Assembly: GCF_000091305.1 (NCBI RefSeq) | Contig: NC_013929.1 | Span: 8,060,001 to 8,124,000 of the forward strand | DNA from: Streptomyces scabiei 87.22 | GTDB lineage: Bacteria > Actinomycetota > Actinomycetes > Streptomycetales > Streptomycetaceae | Direction: 5' to 3' | DNA: 64,000 nt | Part shown: positions 17,258 through 25,545 of the stretch, piece after piece | How the letters are laid out: the number at the start of each line of letters is the position of its first letter | How positions within the stretch are numbered: position 1 is the stretch's first letter | The notes under the pieces: model-generated | Told to the model about the DNA's origin: nothing | The model's database searches: none | The model's input: only the letters and a program-made list of their open reading frames with translations | Translations under genes and position numbers: made by a program

Positions 17258-17305
17258 CGGTATCTATTGTGCGGGCTGGGGCCCGGTACGGATAGCGTCT
17301 GCACT

Positions 17306-17950
17306 ATGTCTGATGCTGCGCAGCCCACCGCTGCCGAGGTACGCGCCGCCGCCGAGGCGGTCAAGACCGCGCTCGACCGCCACCTGGCCGCGGTCGAACG
17401 CCGGTCGGGGGAGGACGACCCGGCCGTCTACGAGGCGTTCAACGAGCTGGCCGCGGCCGCCGAGGAGTACGACGAACTGCTCTACGACCGCTACGACGAG
17501 GTCACTCCCTTCGAGATCCCCGGCACCGAGGACATGCCGCCGTACACCGGCCCCGAGGAGCCCGGCGCGCTCAGCGTGCTGATCCGCCGGGACTACACGG
17601 TGGCCGAGCCGCAGCGGCTGCTGGCCCAGGCCCAGCGCGTGGAGGCGGCGGAGGAGCCTGCCGGCTCCGAGGGGGCGGCGAGCACCGTGCACGGCGCGCT
17701 GGGGCTGCTGTTCGGTGAGTTCGAACCGGACGAGATCGTCTCCCGGCACAAGGAGTTCGGCCTGGAGGAGGGCGACTCCACGCTCTGGGTGACCGCCGCG
17801 GACGACAGCGCCGACCCCGGCGAGTGGCTGGAGGCACCCTTCGACGGGGTCGATCCGCAGCGCGTCGTCTGCCGCTTCGACGTCAGCGCGGTCTTCGACG
17901 ACGAGCCGGACGACGACGATGACCTGGAGCCGCCGGACGCGGACCGCTAG
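17306..17950 (+). CDS. conserved acidic hypothetical protein
   Basis: 214 residues, very acidic, ending in a run of Asp (DDEPDDDDDLEPPDADR). I do not recognise a catalytic motif. The N-terminal half is predicted helical (AEVRAAAEAVKTALDRHLAA) with a tyrosine-rich stretch (YDELLYDRYDEV). No signal peptide or membrane segment is present. The start ATG 17306 is preceded by TAGCGT seven bases upstream and no ribosome site, which suggests a leaderless mRNA. It is conserved in Streptomyces beside DUF5703 and the chaplins as far as I recall. Function unknown. Confidence 0.75.
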   Translation: MSDAAQPTAAEVRAAAEAVKTALDRHLAAVERRSGEDDPAVYEAFNELAAAAEEYDELLYDRYDEVTPFEIPGTEDMPPYTGPEEPGALSVLIRRDYTVAEPQRLLAQAQRVEAAEEPAGSEGAASTVHGALGLLFGEFEPDEIVSRHKEFGLEEGDSTLWVTAADDSADPGEWLEAPFDGVDPQRVVCRFDVSAVFDDEPDDDDDLEPPDADR

Positions 17951-17964
17951 GGCCCAGGGGTACC

Positions 17965-17995
17965 CGGGGCGCCCGCCGATGCGCGGGGCGCCCCG
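17965..17995. terminator. terminator between convergent genes
   Basis: Ten-base arms CGGGGCGCCC and GGGCGCCCCG with an 11-base loop, between the acidic protein (+) and the RecD2-like protein (-). Confidence 0.6.
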
Positions 17996-18007
17996 TTCCG
18001 GCACCCG

Positions 18008-20308
18008 TCAGCCCGCCGGGGGCACCTGGGCCCGCAGCAACGCCGGCAGCCTCGTGGTGCGGGGCTTCGCCGGCGTCTCGGCCACCGCGCGCGGGAGCGC
18101 CTGCTCCACGCCGTGCACCACGGACAGATGCCGCTCGGCCCGCCCGAACGCGGTGTAGACCCATGGGCGGGTGAGCAGCCGTGCCGCGTCGCCGGGCAGC
18201 ACCACGACCGCGGCCGGCCACCGCTGCCCCACGGCCTGGTGCGCGGTGAGCGCCCACCCGTGCCGTACGGTCTGCTCGACCCGCTCCTTCGGTACGACGA
18301 CGGCCGTGCCCGCGCACTCCAGGTGCAGCCCCTCGGCGTCGGCCCTCACCACCCGGCCCGGCGTCGAACGGCCCGGCGTGGGGGAGTAGGCCACGCGGTC
18401 GCCCGGATCGAACCCGCCGAAGCGGCCCGGCCCGGGGTTCAGCCGCTCCTTGAGCGCGGTGTTGAGCGCGCGCGTGCCGGCCGCCCCGCCGTGCCCGGGG
18501 GTGATCACCTGCACCTGCTCGGCGGGGATCCCGAACGCCCTCGGCACCGAGTCCACCACGAGCTGCGCGGTCCGGTGCACCGCCTCGCCCGCGTCCCGCA
18601 CCGGCACGATCACCACCTCCTTGCCGGGCGCCTCGACCTGGTTCAGCTCCCCGATGCCGATCCCGGAGACCAGTTCGCCTACGGGCCCGGGGTCGGGTGT
18701 CCGCGAGGCGATCTGCGGGCAGACGCGCGCGGCGAGCAGGTCCGCGAAGACCCGGCCCGGCCCGGCGGACCAGAGCACCCCCGGGTCGCCGCTGAGGACC
18801 AGCCGGGCCCCGTCGGGCAGCGACTCGACGAGCAGGGCGGCGGTCTCGACGTCCAGTTGGGGCGCGTCCAGCACCACGAGCAGGTCGAGGGCGAGGGCCC
18901 CGTCCCCGTCGCGGCCCGGTCCCTCGGCGCCGGACAGCAGCCCGGCGAGGGTCGTGACGGCGGCGGGGTCGACCCCGCCGGCGGTCCCCGGCCCCTCGGC
19001 GGTCTCCGACGGGGAGACGAGGCGCCGTCTTCCGTCCGCGGCGTGCGTCGCCGCGTAGGCCCGCAGTCCCAGGGCCCGGGCGGCCGTGAGCAGCGCCGCC
19101 GGTTCCGCGCGGGCCGCCTCGCCGCCGGTGTGCAGCACGAGTCCGTGTCCGGCGACGGCGCGGATCAGCTCCGCGGCGGAGCGCGGTGCCGAGGCGGCCG
19201 CCGACGCCCAGTCCGCCGTGTCCTGCTTGGGCAGGGCGTTCATGACGCGGGCGAGTCCGTCGGCGAGGCTCTCCTCGGCGAGGGCGTAACGCTCCAGGCC
19301 GACCAGGACGCGCACCGGGCGTTCCTCCGCCGCGTCGGCCTCGTCGTCCTCGGTGCCGTGGGCCGGGCGCGCGGGCGGGGCCGCGGCCGGGGTGTCGTCG
19401 AGCGCGTCCTGGAAGACCAGGGCCTCGCCCTCGGCGACGGCGCTCTGGACGGCCTCGTCGGGGTCGGGCACGGAACGCTGGGCGAGCGCCGACTCCAGCG
19501 CCGGTGCCTCCAGCGCCGTGTGCCCGGCGAGGGCCGCCTGCTCCAGCAGCCACCCGGTGACCGCGCGGCCCCGCCGCTCGTCGTCCGGGCCGCACTCCGC
19601 GCCGAGCAGCGCCCGCGCGAACCCGTCGGCCTGCTCCGGCCGTACACCGGCGACCCGCAGCAACTGCCAGGGATCCGCGCGCAGCCGGGCTCCGGCGCCC
19701 TCGCCCAGCGCCTCGGCGATCTGGGCCACCAGCGCCTCGGGGGCGCCGCCCTCGGCCAGCACCGCGCGGACGTCCTCGACGGTCTCCTCCGAGGGAGCCG
19801 TCGCACCGGCCGCGGGCGTCACCGGCTGCGGCCGCCGCACGGCCTCCGGCGCCGGCCTTCGCGGAGCCGGGTCCGGCTCCGCGAAGGCGGTGGCCGTGGG
19901 CTTCTGCCCGCCCTCCACGGCCCGTACGGCGGCCAGCAGATCGGCGGCCGTGCCGCTGAGCCCGGCCCCGCTCGCGATCGGTGCCTTCTTCTCCGCCTTG
20001 CGCCGCTCGATCCGCTCCCGCTCCAGCCGCTGTGCCGCCAACTCGGCCTGTGCCTCGGAGGTTTCGGGCGCGGCCTCGGCGCCGTCGGCCGTGGCTCCGC
20101 CGGTGTCGCCCGCGGACTCGCCGGTGTCGCCGTCGGCGGCCTCGTCCCCGGCGTCGGTGTCGTCCTTCCCGTCGGTCCCGCCCTCGGCGGTGACCTCACC
20201 CTCGCCCCCGGCCTCCCGGCCGCCGGGCGCGTCGGCGCCGTCGGCGGGCGTTCCGTCGCCCCGTCCGCCCGGCTCGTCCGGCTCCGTGGTCGCGGGCTCC
20301 GTGCTCAC
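18008..20308 (-). CDS. RecD2-like protein with lost ATPase motifs
   Basis: 766 residues from GTG 20308. Residues 1-85 are a low-complexity acidic tail. A helix-hairpin-helix block (about 175-240) and a RecD2/superfamily 1B helicase-like region (about 375-745) follow. The expected Walker A (GGPGTGKT) reads HTGGEAARAEP (393-403), with no GK[ST]. The Walker B DE reads DLLVVLDAPQLD (475-486), with no Glu. Motif III-like SGDPGVLWSAGPG and the motif V/VI segment ALTAHQAVGQRW...VYTAFGRAER remain. It therefore probably cannot hydrolyse ATP and may act as a DNA- or protein-binding scaffold. Its start overlaps the stop of the upstream aldo/keto reductase by four bases, which implies coupling. Confidence 0.8.
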   Translation of the reverse strand: MSTEPATTEPDEPGGRGDGTPADGADAPGGREAGGEGEVTAEGGTDGKDDTDAGDEAADGDTGESAGDTGGATADGAEAAPETSEAQAELAAQRLERERIERRKAEKKAPIASGAGLSGTAADLLAAVRAVEGGQKPTATAFAEPDPAPRRPAPEAVRRPQPVTPAAGATAPSEETVEDVRAVLAEGGAPEALVAQIAEALGEGAGARLRADPWQLLRVAGVRPEQADGFARALLGAECGPDDERRGRAVTGWLLEQAALAGHTALEAPALESALAQRSVPDPDEAVQSAVAEGEALVFQDALDDTPAAAPPARPAHGTEDDEADAAEERPVRVLVGLERYALAEESLADGLARVMNALPKQDTADWASAAASAPRSAAELIRAVAGHGLVLHTGGEAARAEPAALLTAARALGLRAYAATHAADGRRRLVSPSETAEGPGTAGGVDPAAVTTLAGLLSGAEGPGRDGDGALALDLLVVLDAPQLDVETAALLVESLPDGARLVLSGDPGVLWSAGPGRVFADLLAARVCPQIASRTPDPGPVGELVSGIGIGELNQVEAPGKEVVIVPVRDAGEAVHRTAQLVVDSVPRAFGIPAEQVQVITPGHGGAAGTRALNTALKERLNPGPGRFGGFDPGDRVAYSPTPGRSTPGRVVRADAEGLHLECAGTAVVVPKERVEQTVRHGWALTAHQAVGQRWPAAVVVLPGDAARLLTRPWVYTAFGRAERHLSVVHGVEQALPRAVAETPAKPRTTRLPALLRAQVPPAG

Positions 20309-21288
20309 AGCGTGCTCCAGTCGTGATCGGGATAGCGGTGCACGGGCGCCGACACGTCGTCGAGAGCCCGGCAGATCTCGTCAGGAAGAGTAAGGCTCTC
20401 CACTGACAGTGCCCCCGTGAGCTGCAGCGCGTTGCGCGCGCCGATGATGGGCGCGGCCACGCCGGGCCGGTCGCGGACCCAGGCGAGGGCCACCTGGATC
20501 GGGGTCACCGCGAGGCCGTCCGCGGCGGTCTGTACCGCGTCCACGATGCTGGTCGCCGTGTCGTCGAGGTACGGCGCGACGAACGGGGCCATGTGCTCCG
20601 AGCCGCCCCGCGAGTCCGGGGGGGTGATGTGGCGGTACTTGGCGGTCAGCACGCCCCGGCCGAGCGGGGAGGACGGGAGCAGACCGATGCCCAGATCCAG
20701 TGCGGCGGGCAGCACTTCGCGCTCCACCCCGCGCTGCAGCAGGGAGTACTCCAGCTGCGTACTGGCCAGGCGGGTGCGTATCCCGGGGGCCGCGAGCTGC
20801 CAGGTGGCGGCCTTGGCGAGCTGCCAGCCGCAGAAGTTGGAGACCCCGGCGTAACGGGCCCGGCCGCTGCTGACGGCCAGGTCGAGGGCCTGGAGCGTCT
20901 CGTCCAACGGGGTCTCGGGGTCGTAGGCGTGGATGTGCCACACGTCGACGTGGTCGGTGCCGAGCCGGGCCAGGGAGGCGTCCAGGGCGGCGAGGAGATG
21001 GCCGCGGGAGCCGTCGAAACGGCGGTCGGGGTCCGGGACGCTGCCGGCCTTCGTCGAGATCACGAGGTCACGGCGGGGCACGAGCCCGTCCATCAACTGC
21101 CCGAGCAGATACTCCGCCTCGCCGTCCCCGTACACGTCGGCGGTGTCGACGAGCGTGCCGCCCGCCTCCCAGAACAGCTTCAACATGTCCGCGGCGTCAT
21201 GCTCGTCCGTGTCACGGCCCCATGTCAGGGTGCCGAGCCCGATCCGGGACACACGCAGGCCGGTACGGCCGAGATGTCTCTGCTCCAT
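20305..21288 (-). CDS. aldo/keto reductase
   Basis: 327 residues from ATG 21288 (MEQRHLGRTGLRVSRIGLGT, the usual start of this group); ATG 21300 would add four residues. Neither has a clear ribosome site. The catalytic tetrad is visible: Asp and Tyr in DTADVYGDGE, Lys in VISTKAG and His in VWHIHAYD. A C-terminal GARN-type NADPH-binding segment is present (PIIGARNALQL). It reduces aldehydes or ketones with NADPH. The substrate is unknown. It shares a four-base stop/start overlap with the RecD2-like gene. Confidence 0.88.
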   Translation of the reverse strand: MEQRHLGRTGLRVSRIGLGTLTWGRDTDEHDAADMLKLFWEAGGTLVDTADVYGDGEAEYLLGQLMDGLVPRRDLVISTKAGSVPDPDRRFDGSRGHLLAALDASLARLGTDHVDVWHIHAYDPETPLDETLQALDLAVSSGRARYAGVSNFCGWQLAKAATWQLAAPGIRTRLASTQLEYSLLQRGVEREVLPAALDLGIGLLPSSPLGRGVLTAKYRHITPPDSRGGSEHMAPFVAPYLDDTATSIVDAVQTAADGLAVTPIQVALAWVRDRPGVAAPIIGARNALQLTGALSVESLTLPDEICRALDDVSAPVHRYPDHDWSTL

Positions 21289-21329
21289 GAACGGCGACAT
21301 TACTGGCCACGGTTGGTCACGTGGTGGCC

Positions 21330-21338
21330 TGTGGATAA
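21330..21338 (-). other. DnaA-box-like site
   Basis: The minus strand reads TTATCCACA, identical to the E. coli DnaA box and one mismatch from the Streptomyces-preferred TTGTCCACA. It lies in the divergent promoter region between the aldo/keto reductase and the LLM oxidoreductase. Confidence 0.4.
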
Positions 21339-21455
21339 CCGATTTCCCCAGGAGCCGCGGGAGAAAACCCCAGCCCCGCCCGCGCTCGCCGTACGACCCC
21401 GGCCTCCCGGGCTCTCACACGACCCGGCCCGGTAGGGTCGGCGGCGACAAGGACG

Positions 21456-21469
21456 TTACTGATCGGTAA
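21456..21469. promoter_or_regulatory. candidate TetR-type operator
   Basis: TTACTGATCGGTAA is a near-perfect palindrome (TTAC-N-GATC-N-GTAA) located 16 bases before the start of the LLM oxidoreductase, just ahead of its ribosome site. TTAC...GTAA palindromes are common TetR-family operators. No tetR gene is in the window, so the regulator would be encoded elsewhere. A TAGGGT -10-like hexamer lies at 21433-21438. Confidence 0.45.
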
Positions 21470-21485
21470 GGGAAGGCGGGTCTCA

Positions 21486-22541
21486 ATGAGGCTCGGGATC
21501 AACCTCGGCTACTGGGGCGCCGGTATGGACGGGGACAACCTGGCCGTGGCCCAGGAGGCCGACCGGCTGGGTTACGCGGTGTGCTGGGCGGCGGAGGCGT
21601 ACGGCTCGGACGCCGCCACCGTGCTCAGCTGGGTCGCCGCCAAGACCGAACGCATCGACGTGGGATCGGCCATCTTCCAGATCCCGGCCCGCCAGCCCGC
21701 GATGACCGCGATGACCGCCGCGACGCTGGACTCGCTCTCCGGCGGCCGCTTCCGGCTCGGCCTCGGCGTCTCCGGACCGCAGGTCTCCGAGGGCTGGTAC
21801 GGCGTCAAGTTCGACAAGCCGCTCGCCCGCACCCGCGAGTACGTGGAGATCGTCCGCAAGGCGATGACCCGCGAGCGCCTGTCGCACGACGGCGAGCACT
21901 GGACGCTGCCGCTGCCCGGCGGCCCCGGCAAGCCGCTGAAGCTGACCGTCCACCCCACCCGTGAGCACATCCCGCTGTACATCGCCGCGATCGGCCCCAA
22001 GAACCTGGAGCAGACCGGCGAGATCGCCGACGGCGCCCTGCTGATCTTCCCCTCGGCCGCGCACCTGGAGGACACCGCCGTCACGTACCTGCGGGCGGGA
22101 CGGGAGAAGGCCGGCAAGACCCTCGACGGCTTCGACATCTGCCCGACGCTGCCGCTCGCCGTCGGCGACGACAAGGACGTCACGACCCTCGCCGACACCT
22201 TCCGCCCGTACACCGCGCTGTACGTGGGCGGCATGGGCAGCCGCAAGCAGAACTTCTACAACCAGCTCGCCCGGCGCATGGGATACGAGAAGGAGGCCAC
22301 CGAGATCCAGGACAAGTACCTGGCCGGCGACAAGGCCGGGGCCGCGGCCGCCATCCCGCACGAGCTGATCGACCAGACGACGCTGCTCGGGTCCGTGGAG
22401 CGCATCGCCGACCGGATGACGGCCTACGCCGCGGCCGGGGTCACCACCCTCACGCTCGCCCCGGCGGGCTTCACCCTCGACGAGCGGATCGCCTCGCTGC
22501 GGGCCGGTTCGCAGGCCATGGAGCTGGCCGGGCTCGCGTAA
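21486..22541 (+). CDS. LLM-class F420-dependent oxidoreductase
   Basis: 351 residues of the luciferase-like monooxygenase fold (TIM barrel). Segments seen: GINLGYWGAG at the N-terminus, FQIPARQPAMTAMTAATLDS, GRFRLGLGVSGPQVSEGWYG and YIAAIGPKNLEQTGEIADG. These are characteristic of F420-using actinobacterial LLM enzymes. The substrate and reaction are unknown. Ribosome site GGAAGG. It is probably monocistronic, with a hairpin at 22615-22657. Confidence 0.87.
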   Translation: MRLGINLGYWGAGMDGDNLAVAQEADRLGYAVCWAAEAYGSDAATVLSWVAAKTERIDVGSAIFQIPARQPAMTAMTAATLDSLSGGRFRLGLGVSGPQVSEGWYGVKFDKPLARTREYVEIVRKAMTRERLSHDGEHWTLPLPGGPGKPLKLTVHPTREHIPLYIAAIGPKNLEQTGEIADGALLIFPSAAHLEDTAVTYLRAGREKAGKTLDGFDICPTLPLAVGDDKDVTTLADTFRPYTALYVGGMGSRKQNFYNQLARRMGYEKEATEIQDKYLAGDKAGAAAAIPHELIDQTTLLGSVERIADRMTAYAAAGVTTLTLAPAGFTLDERIASLRAGSQAMELAGLA

Positions 22542-22614
22542 CCCGAACGGCCGAGTGGCCGACGAGAGCCGCGAAGCGGCGGGAATCGGCACGGCGTACC
22601 GATCCGAAAGTACT

Positions 22615-22657
22615 ACGGCCGTGGTGGGGGCTCGGGGGTCTTCCCCGCCACGGCCGT
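22615..22657 (+). terminator. terminator after LLM oxidoreductase
   Basis: Arms ACGGCCGTGG and CCACGGCCGT pair perfectly and extend inward by G-C and G-T pairs to about 16 base pairs, with a loop of about ten bases. It lies 73 bases after the stop. The rest of 22542-22823 shows nothing further. Confidence 0.65.
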
Positions 22658-22823
22658 CACCCGGGACAACGCGGCGACGCTCCTCCCGGTTACGCCCCCC
22701 GCCCCGCCCCGTAGTCATTCGTTCGGCGGATTTGTCCGACACAGCTGTTGCCCGGCTCGTGTCACCCCATTTGACTCGTTTTCTGCAGGACCCTGCCAGG
22801 CCCCTGCAGAGAGGTGTCCTTCG

Positions 22824-23612
22824 ATGCTTTCGGCCAAGAGTCTGTTCCAGGAGATCGTCGACGACGACGAGTCGTTCCGGCTGTTCTGCTCCATCGCCGC
22901 CGGCGGGGAGACCCAGGGCGGCTGGGAGAACGCGCGCATCGCCGCGCTCGTCCCGCCGAGCGAGCGGGCGCTCGCACCCAAGATCACCCGCCATGGCGCC
23001 GACGAGGACAAGCACGGGCGGATCTTCAACGCCCTGATGAAGAAGCGCGGCCTCCAGCCCGTGGAGGTCCCGGCCGAGACCGACTACACGATGCTCCTGG
23101 AGCGCGGCGGCATCGGGCTCGCGCACGAGAAGCTCAAGGCCGAGGACCCCCTCTCGGTGCGGGACGTCATCGTCTACCTGTGCCACAGCCGCGTCACCGA
23201 ACAGCGCGCCGCCGACCAGATGGTGATGCTCCGCAAGCACTTCGCACGTCACCCCGAGATCGGCACGGCCGTCCGGATGATCTCCGCCGACGAGGACAAC
23301 CACCTCGCCTACACCCACGAGGAACTGCTGCGCTACGCGGCGGCCGGACACGGCCGCTTCATCCAGCGGACCCTGCGCGAGTGCGCCCTCGCGGAGATCG
23401 CCGTCTACCGGGACGTCAGCCTCGCCGTGATGGACCACATGGGGCGCATTCTGGGCTGGCCGAAGGCCAAGGCGGCCGTTCTCGCCGCGGGCATCCACGC
23501 GGTGTACGCCTACGAGCGGGCCCTCGGCTGGCGCCGCATGGTCAGCCTGGAGATGCCGGTCCGTCGCGACGCCCTGGGCGGACCGGCGACGGCGGCCCCC
23601 GAGTTCGCCTGA
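22824..23612 (+). CDS. ferritin-like domain protein
   Basis: 262 residues, mostly helical. Ferritin-like diiron ligand motifs are present: ITRHGADEDKHGRIF (Glu...His) and ISADEDNHLAYTHEEL (Asp-Glu-Asp-Asn-His), with a later HAVYAYERALGWRRM. It belongs to the broad ferritin-like fold. Possible roles include an oxidase, rubrerythrin-like or unassigned diiron protein; sequence alone does not decide. The ribosome site GAGAGGTG precedes ATG 22824. The stop codon lies at the edge of a perfect palindrome. Confidence 0.8.
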   Translation: MLSAKSLFQEIVDDDESFRLFCSIAAGGETQGGWENARIAALVPPSERALAPKITRHGADEDKHGRIFNALMKKRGLQPVEVPAETDYTMLLERGGIGLAHEKLKAEDPLSVRDVIVYLCHSRVTEQRAADQMVMLRKHFARHPEIGTAVRMISADEDNHLAYTHEELLRYAAAGHGRFIQRTLRECALAEIAVYRDVSLAVMDHMGRILGWPKAKAAVLAAGIHAVYAYERALGWRRMVSLEMPVRRDALGGPATAAPEFA

Positions 23613-23658
23613 CGTCCCTGTCCGTGTCCACGCGCGCGTGGACACGGACAGGGACGTC
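23611..23658. terminator. bidirectional terminator overlapping a stop codon
   Basis: A 48-base perfect palindrome (arms 23611-23634 and 23635-23658) between the convergent ferritin-like gene and corA. The last two bases of the ferritin-like TGA stop are the first bases of the stem. Confidence 0.88.
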
Positions 23659-23664
23659 CCGCGG

Positions 23665-24657
23665 CTACAGCCAGCCCCGGCGCTTGAACAGGCGGAACAC
23701 CAGCACCTCCGCCACGACCATCAGCGCCATCAGTGCCGGATACGACCACCCCCAGTGCAGTTCCGGCATGTGCTCGAAGTTCATGCCGTAGACCCCGGCG
23801 GCCATCGTCGGGATCGCGGCCATGGCCGCCCAGGCGGAGATCTTCCGCATGTCGTCGTTCTGGCGGACGCTCATCTGCGCCAGGTGCGCGGAGAGGATGT
23901 CGGAGACCAGCCGGTCCAGCCCCTCCACGGACTCGTTGACCCGGGTGAGGTGGTCGTTGACGTCACGGAAGAAGGGCTGGGCCTTCTCGTCGACGAAGGG
24001 CACGGCGGCGGCGTTCCCCGTGGAGGAGAGCCGGTTGAGCGGTGCGGCGAGCGGTCCGGTCGCCCGGCGGAACTCCAGGACCTGGCGTTTGAAGGTGTAG
24101 ATCCGGGAGGCGGTGTTGCGTGAGCCGCCCACGTCGGGCGAGAAGACCTCCGCCTCCAGCTCCTCCAGGTCCGTCTGGAGTTCGGTCGCCACGTCGAGGT
24201 AGTGGTCGACGGTGGCGTCCGTGATCGCGTACAGCACGGACGTGGGCCCCTTGCCGAGCAGTTCGGGCTCCTGTTCCAGGCGACGTCGTACGACGCCCAG
24301 GGGCGAGCCCTCCCCGTGGCGGACGGTCACCACGAAGGCGTCGCCGAGGAAGACCATCACCTCACCGGTGGTCACGGCGTCGGTCGACGGCTCGTAGCCC
24401 ACCGGCTTGAGGACCATGAACAGCGAATCGTCGTACACCTCCAGCTTGGGCCGCTGGTGCGCCTTCAGTGCGTCCTCCACGGCCAGCGGATGCAGCGCGA
24501 ACTCCTCCGTGACCAGGGCGAACTCCTTCTCCGACGGTTCGTGCAGGCCGATCCACACGAAGCCGCCCGAGGCGCGGGCCGCGGCCAGGGCGTCGGAGAG
24601 GTCCTCGGGGCCCTCGGCGCGGTGCCCGTCGCGGTAGACGGCACAGTCGACGATCAC
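23665..24657 (-). CDS. corA: CorA-type magnesium/cobalt channel
   Basis: 330 residues from GTG 24657 (AAAGGA upstream). A large soluble N-terminal domain and long helical region lead to two C-terminal membrane segments. The YGMNF selectivity-filter motif sits at the end of the first. A short basic C-terminus (RLFKRRGWL) follows. As a pentamer it imports Mg2+ or Co2+ across the cytoplasmic membrane. The Mg-sensing helices cannot be verified by eye. It is divergent from the histidine phosphatase, with two DnaA-box-like sites between. Confidence 0.93.
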   Translation of the reverse strand: MIVDCAVYRDGHRAEGPEDLSDALAAARASGGFVWIGLHEPSEKEFALVTEEFALHPLAVEDALKAHQRPKLEVYDDSLFMVLKPVGYEPSTDAVTTGEVMVFLGDAFVVTVRHGEGSPLGVVRRRLEQEPELLGKGPTSVLYAITDATVDHYLDVATELQTDLEELEAEVFSPDVGGSRNTASRIYTFKRQVLEFRRATGPLAAPLNRLSSTGNAAAVPFVDEKAQPFFRDVNDHLTRVNESVEGLDRLVSDILSAHLAQMSVRQNDDMRKISAWAAMAAIPTMAAGVYGMNFEHMPELHWGWSYPALMALMVVAEVLVFRLFKRRGWL

Positions 24658-24680
24658 AGGGGGTTCCTTTCTCGGGCACT

Positions 24681-24719
24681 TCGTCCACAGCCGCCGCGTG
24701 CGCGCAGGCTTTGTCCACA
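24681..24719 (+). other. pair of DnaA-box-like sites
   Basis: TCGTCCACA (24681-24689) and TTGTCCACA (24711-24719) are in the same orientation, exactly 30 bases apart (about three helical turns). The second equals the Streptomyces-preferred DnaA box; the first has one mismatch. They lie in the 104-base gap between the divergent corA and phosphatase starts. DnaA binding is inferred. Confidence 0.45.
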
Positions 24720-24761
24720 GGTCCGCGAGGGGCCGTCGGGCGGACGTCTACGCTGGGACGC

Positions 24762-25448
24762 ATGCCCACGTTGATCCTTGTCCGGCACGGACGTTCCACC
24801 GCCAACACCGAGGGCGTGCTCGCCGGGTGGACGCCCGGGATCGCGCTCGACGAGCGCGGCGCCGCGCAGGCCGCGTCGTTGCCCGGCCGCCTGGCCGGGC
24901 TGCCGATCGCCGAGGTCGTCACCAGCCCGCTCCAGCGCTGCCAGGAGACGATCCGCCCGCTCCTCGACGCCCGGCCCGGCCTCGACCCGCACACCGACGA
25001 CCGCATCGGCGAGTGCGACTACGGCGACTGGTCCGGCCGCAAGCTCGCCGAGCTGAACGACGAGCCGCTGATGGGGATCGTCCAGACGCATCCGACGGCC
25101 GTCGAGTTCCCCGGCGGGGAATCGATGAGGACCATGCAGCACCGGGCCGCGGAGGCGGTCCGGGAGTGGAACGCGCGCGTGGAGCGCGAGCACGGGGCCG
25201 ACGCCGTGTATCTGATGTGCTCGCACGGCGACATCATCAAGTCGCTCGTCGCCGACGCACTCGGACTTCATCTGGACCTCTTCCAGCGGATCTCTGTCGA
25301 ACCGTGTTCCATCACCGCGATCCGTTACACCCGGCTCAGGCCGTTTCTCGTCCGGCTCGGCGACACCGGGGACTTCGCGTCCCTGGCGCCGCGAGAGCAG
25401 CCCCCGAGCGGTGACGCCACCGTCGGGGGCGGTGCGGGGGCACCGTGA
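24762..25448 (+). CDS. histidine phosphatase family protein
   Basis: 228 residues. The N-terminal LVRHGRSTANTEG carries the phosphohistidine RHG motif (His9), and the second core His is in MCSHGDIIKSL. It resembles the MSMEG_4193-type actinobacterial phosphatases (broad-specificity phosphoglycerate-mutase-like). The phosphorylated substrate is unknown. TACGCT ends seven bases before the ATG and no ribosome site is visible, so a leaderless mRNA is likely. It lies upstream of the DUF3090 and SCO1664-family genes, a conserved trio in actinobacteria. Confidence 0.88.
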   Translation: MPTLILVRHGRSTANTEGVLAGWTPGIALDERGAAQAASLPGRLAGLPIAEVVTSPLQRCQETIRPLLDARPGLDPHTDDRIGECDYGDWSGRKLAELNDEPLMGIVQTHPTAVEFPGGESMRTMQHRAAEAVREWNARVEREHGADAVYLMCSHGDIIKSLVADALGLHLDLFQRISVEPCSITAIRYTRLRPFLVRLGDTGDFASLAPREQPPSGDATVGGGAGAP

Positions 25449-25545
25449 TCGTCAACCGCAGTAGGGTGAAGCGGTCGCGGCGGCGCTGAAACCAGTCAGC
25501 AGCCGGCGCGGCCGGTCCCGACGTCGATTCCAATGGAGACAGGAC

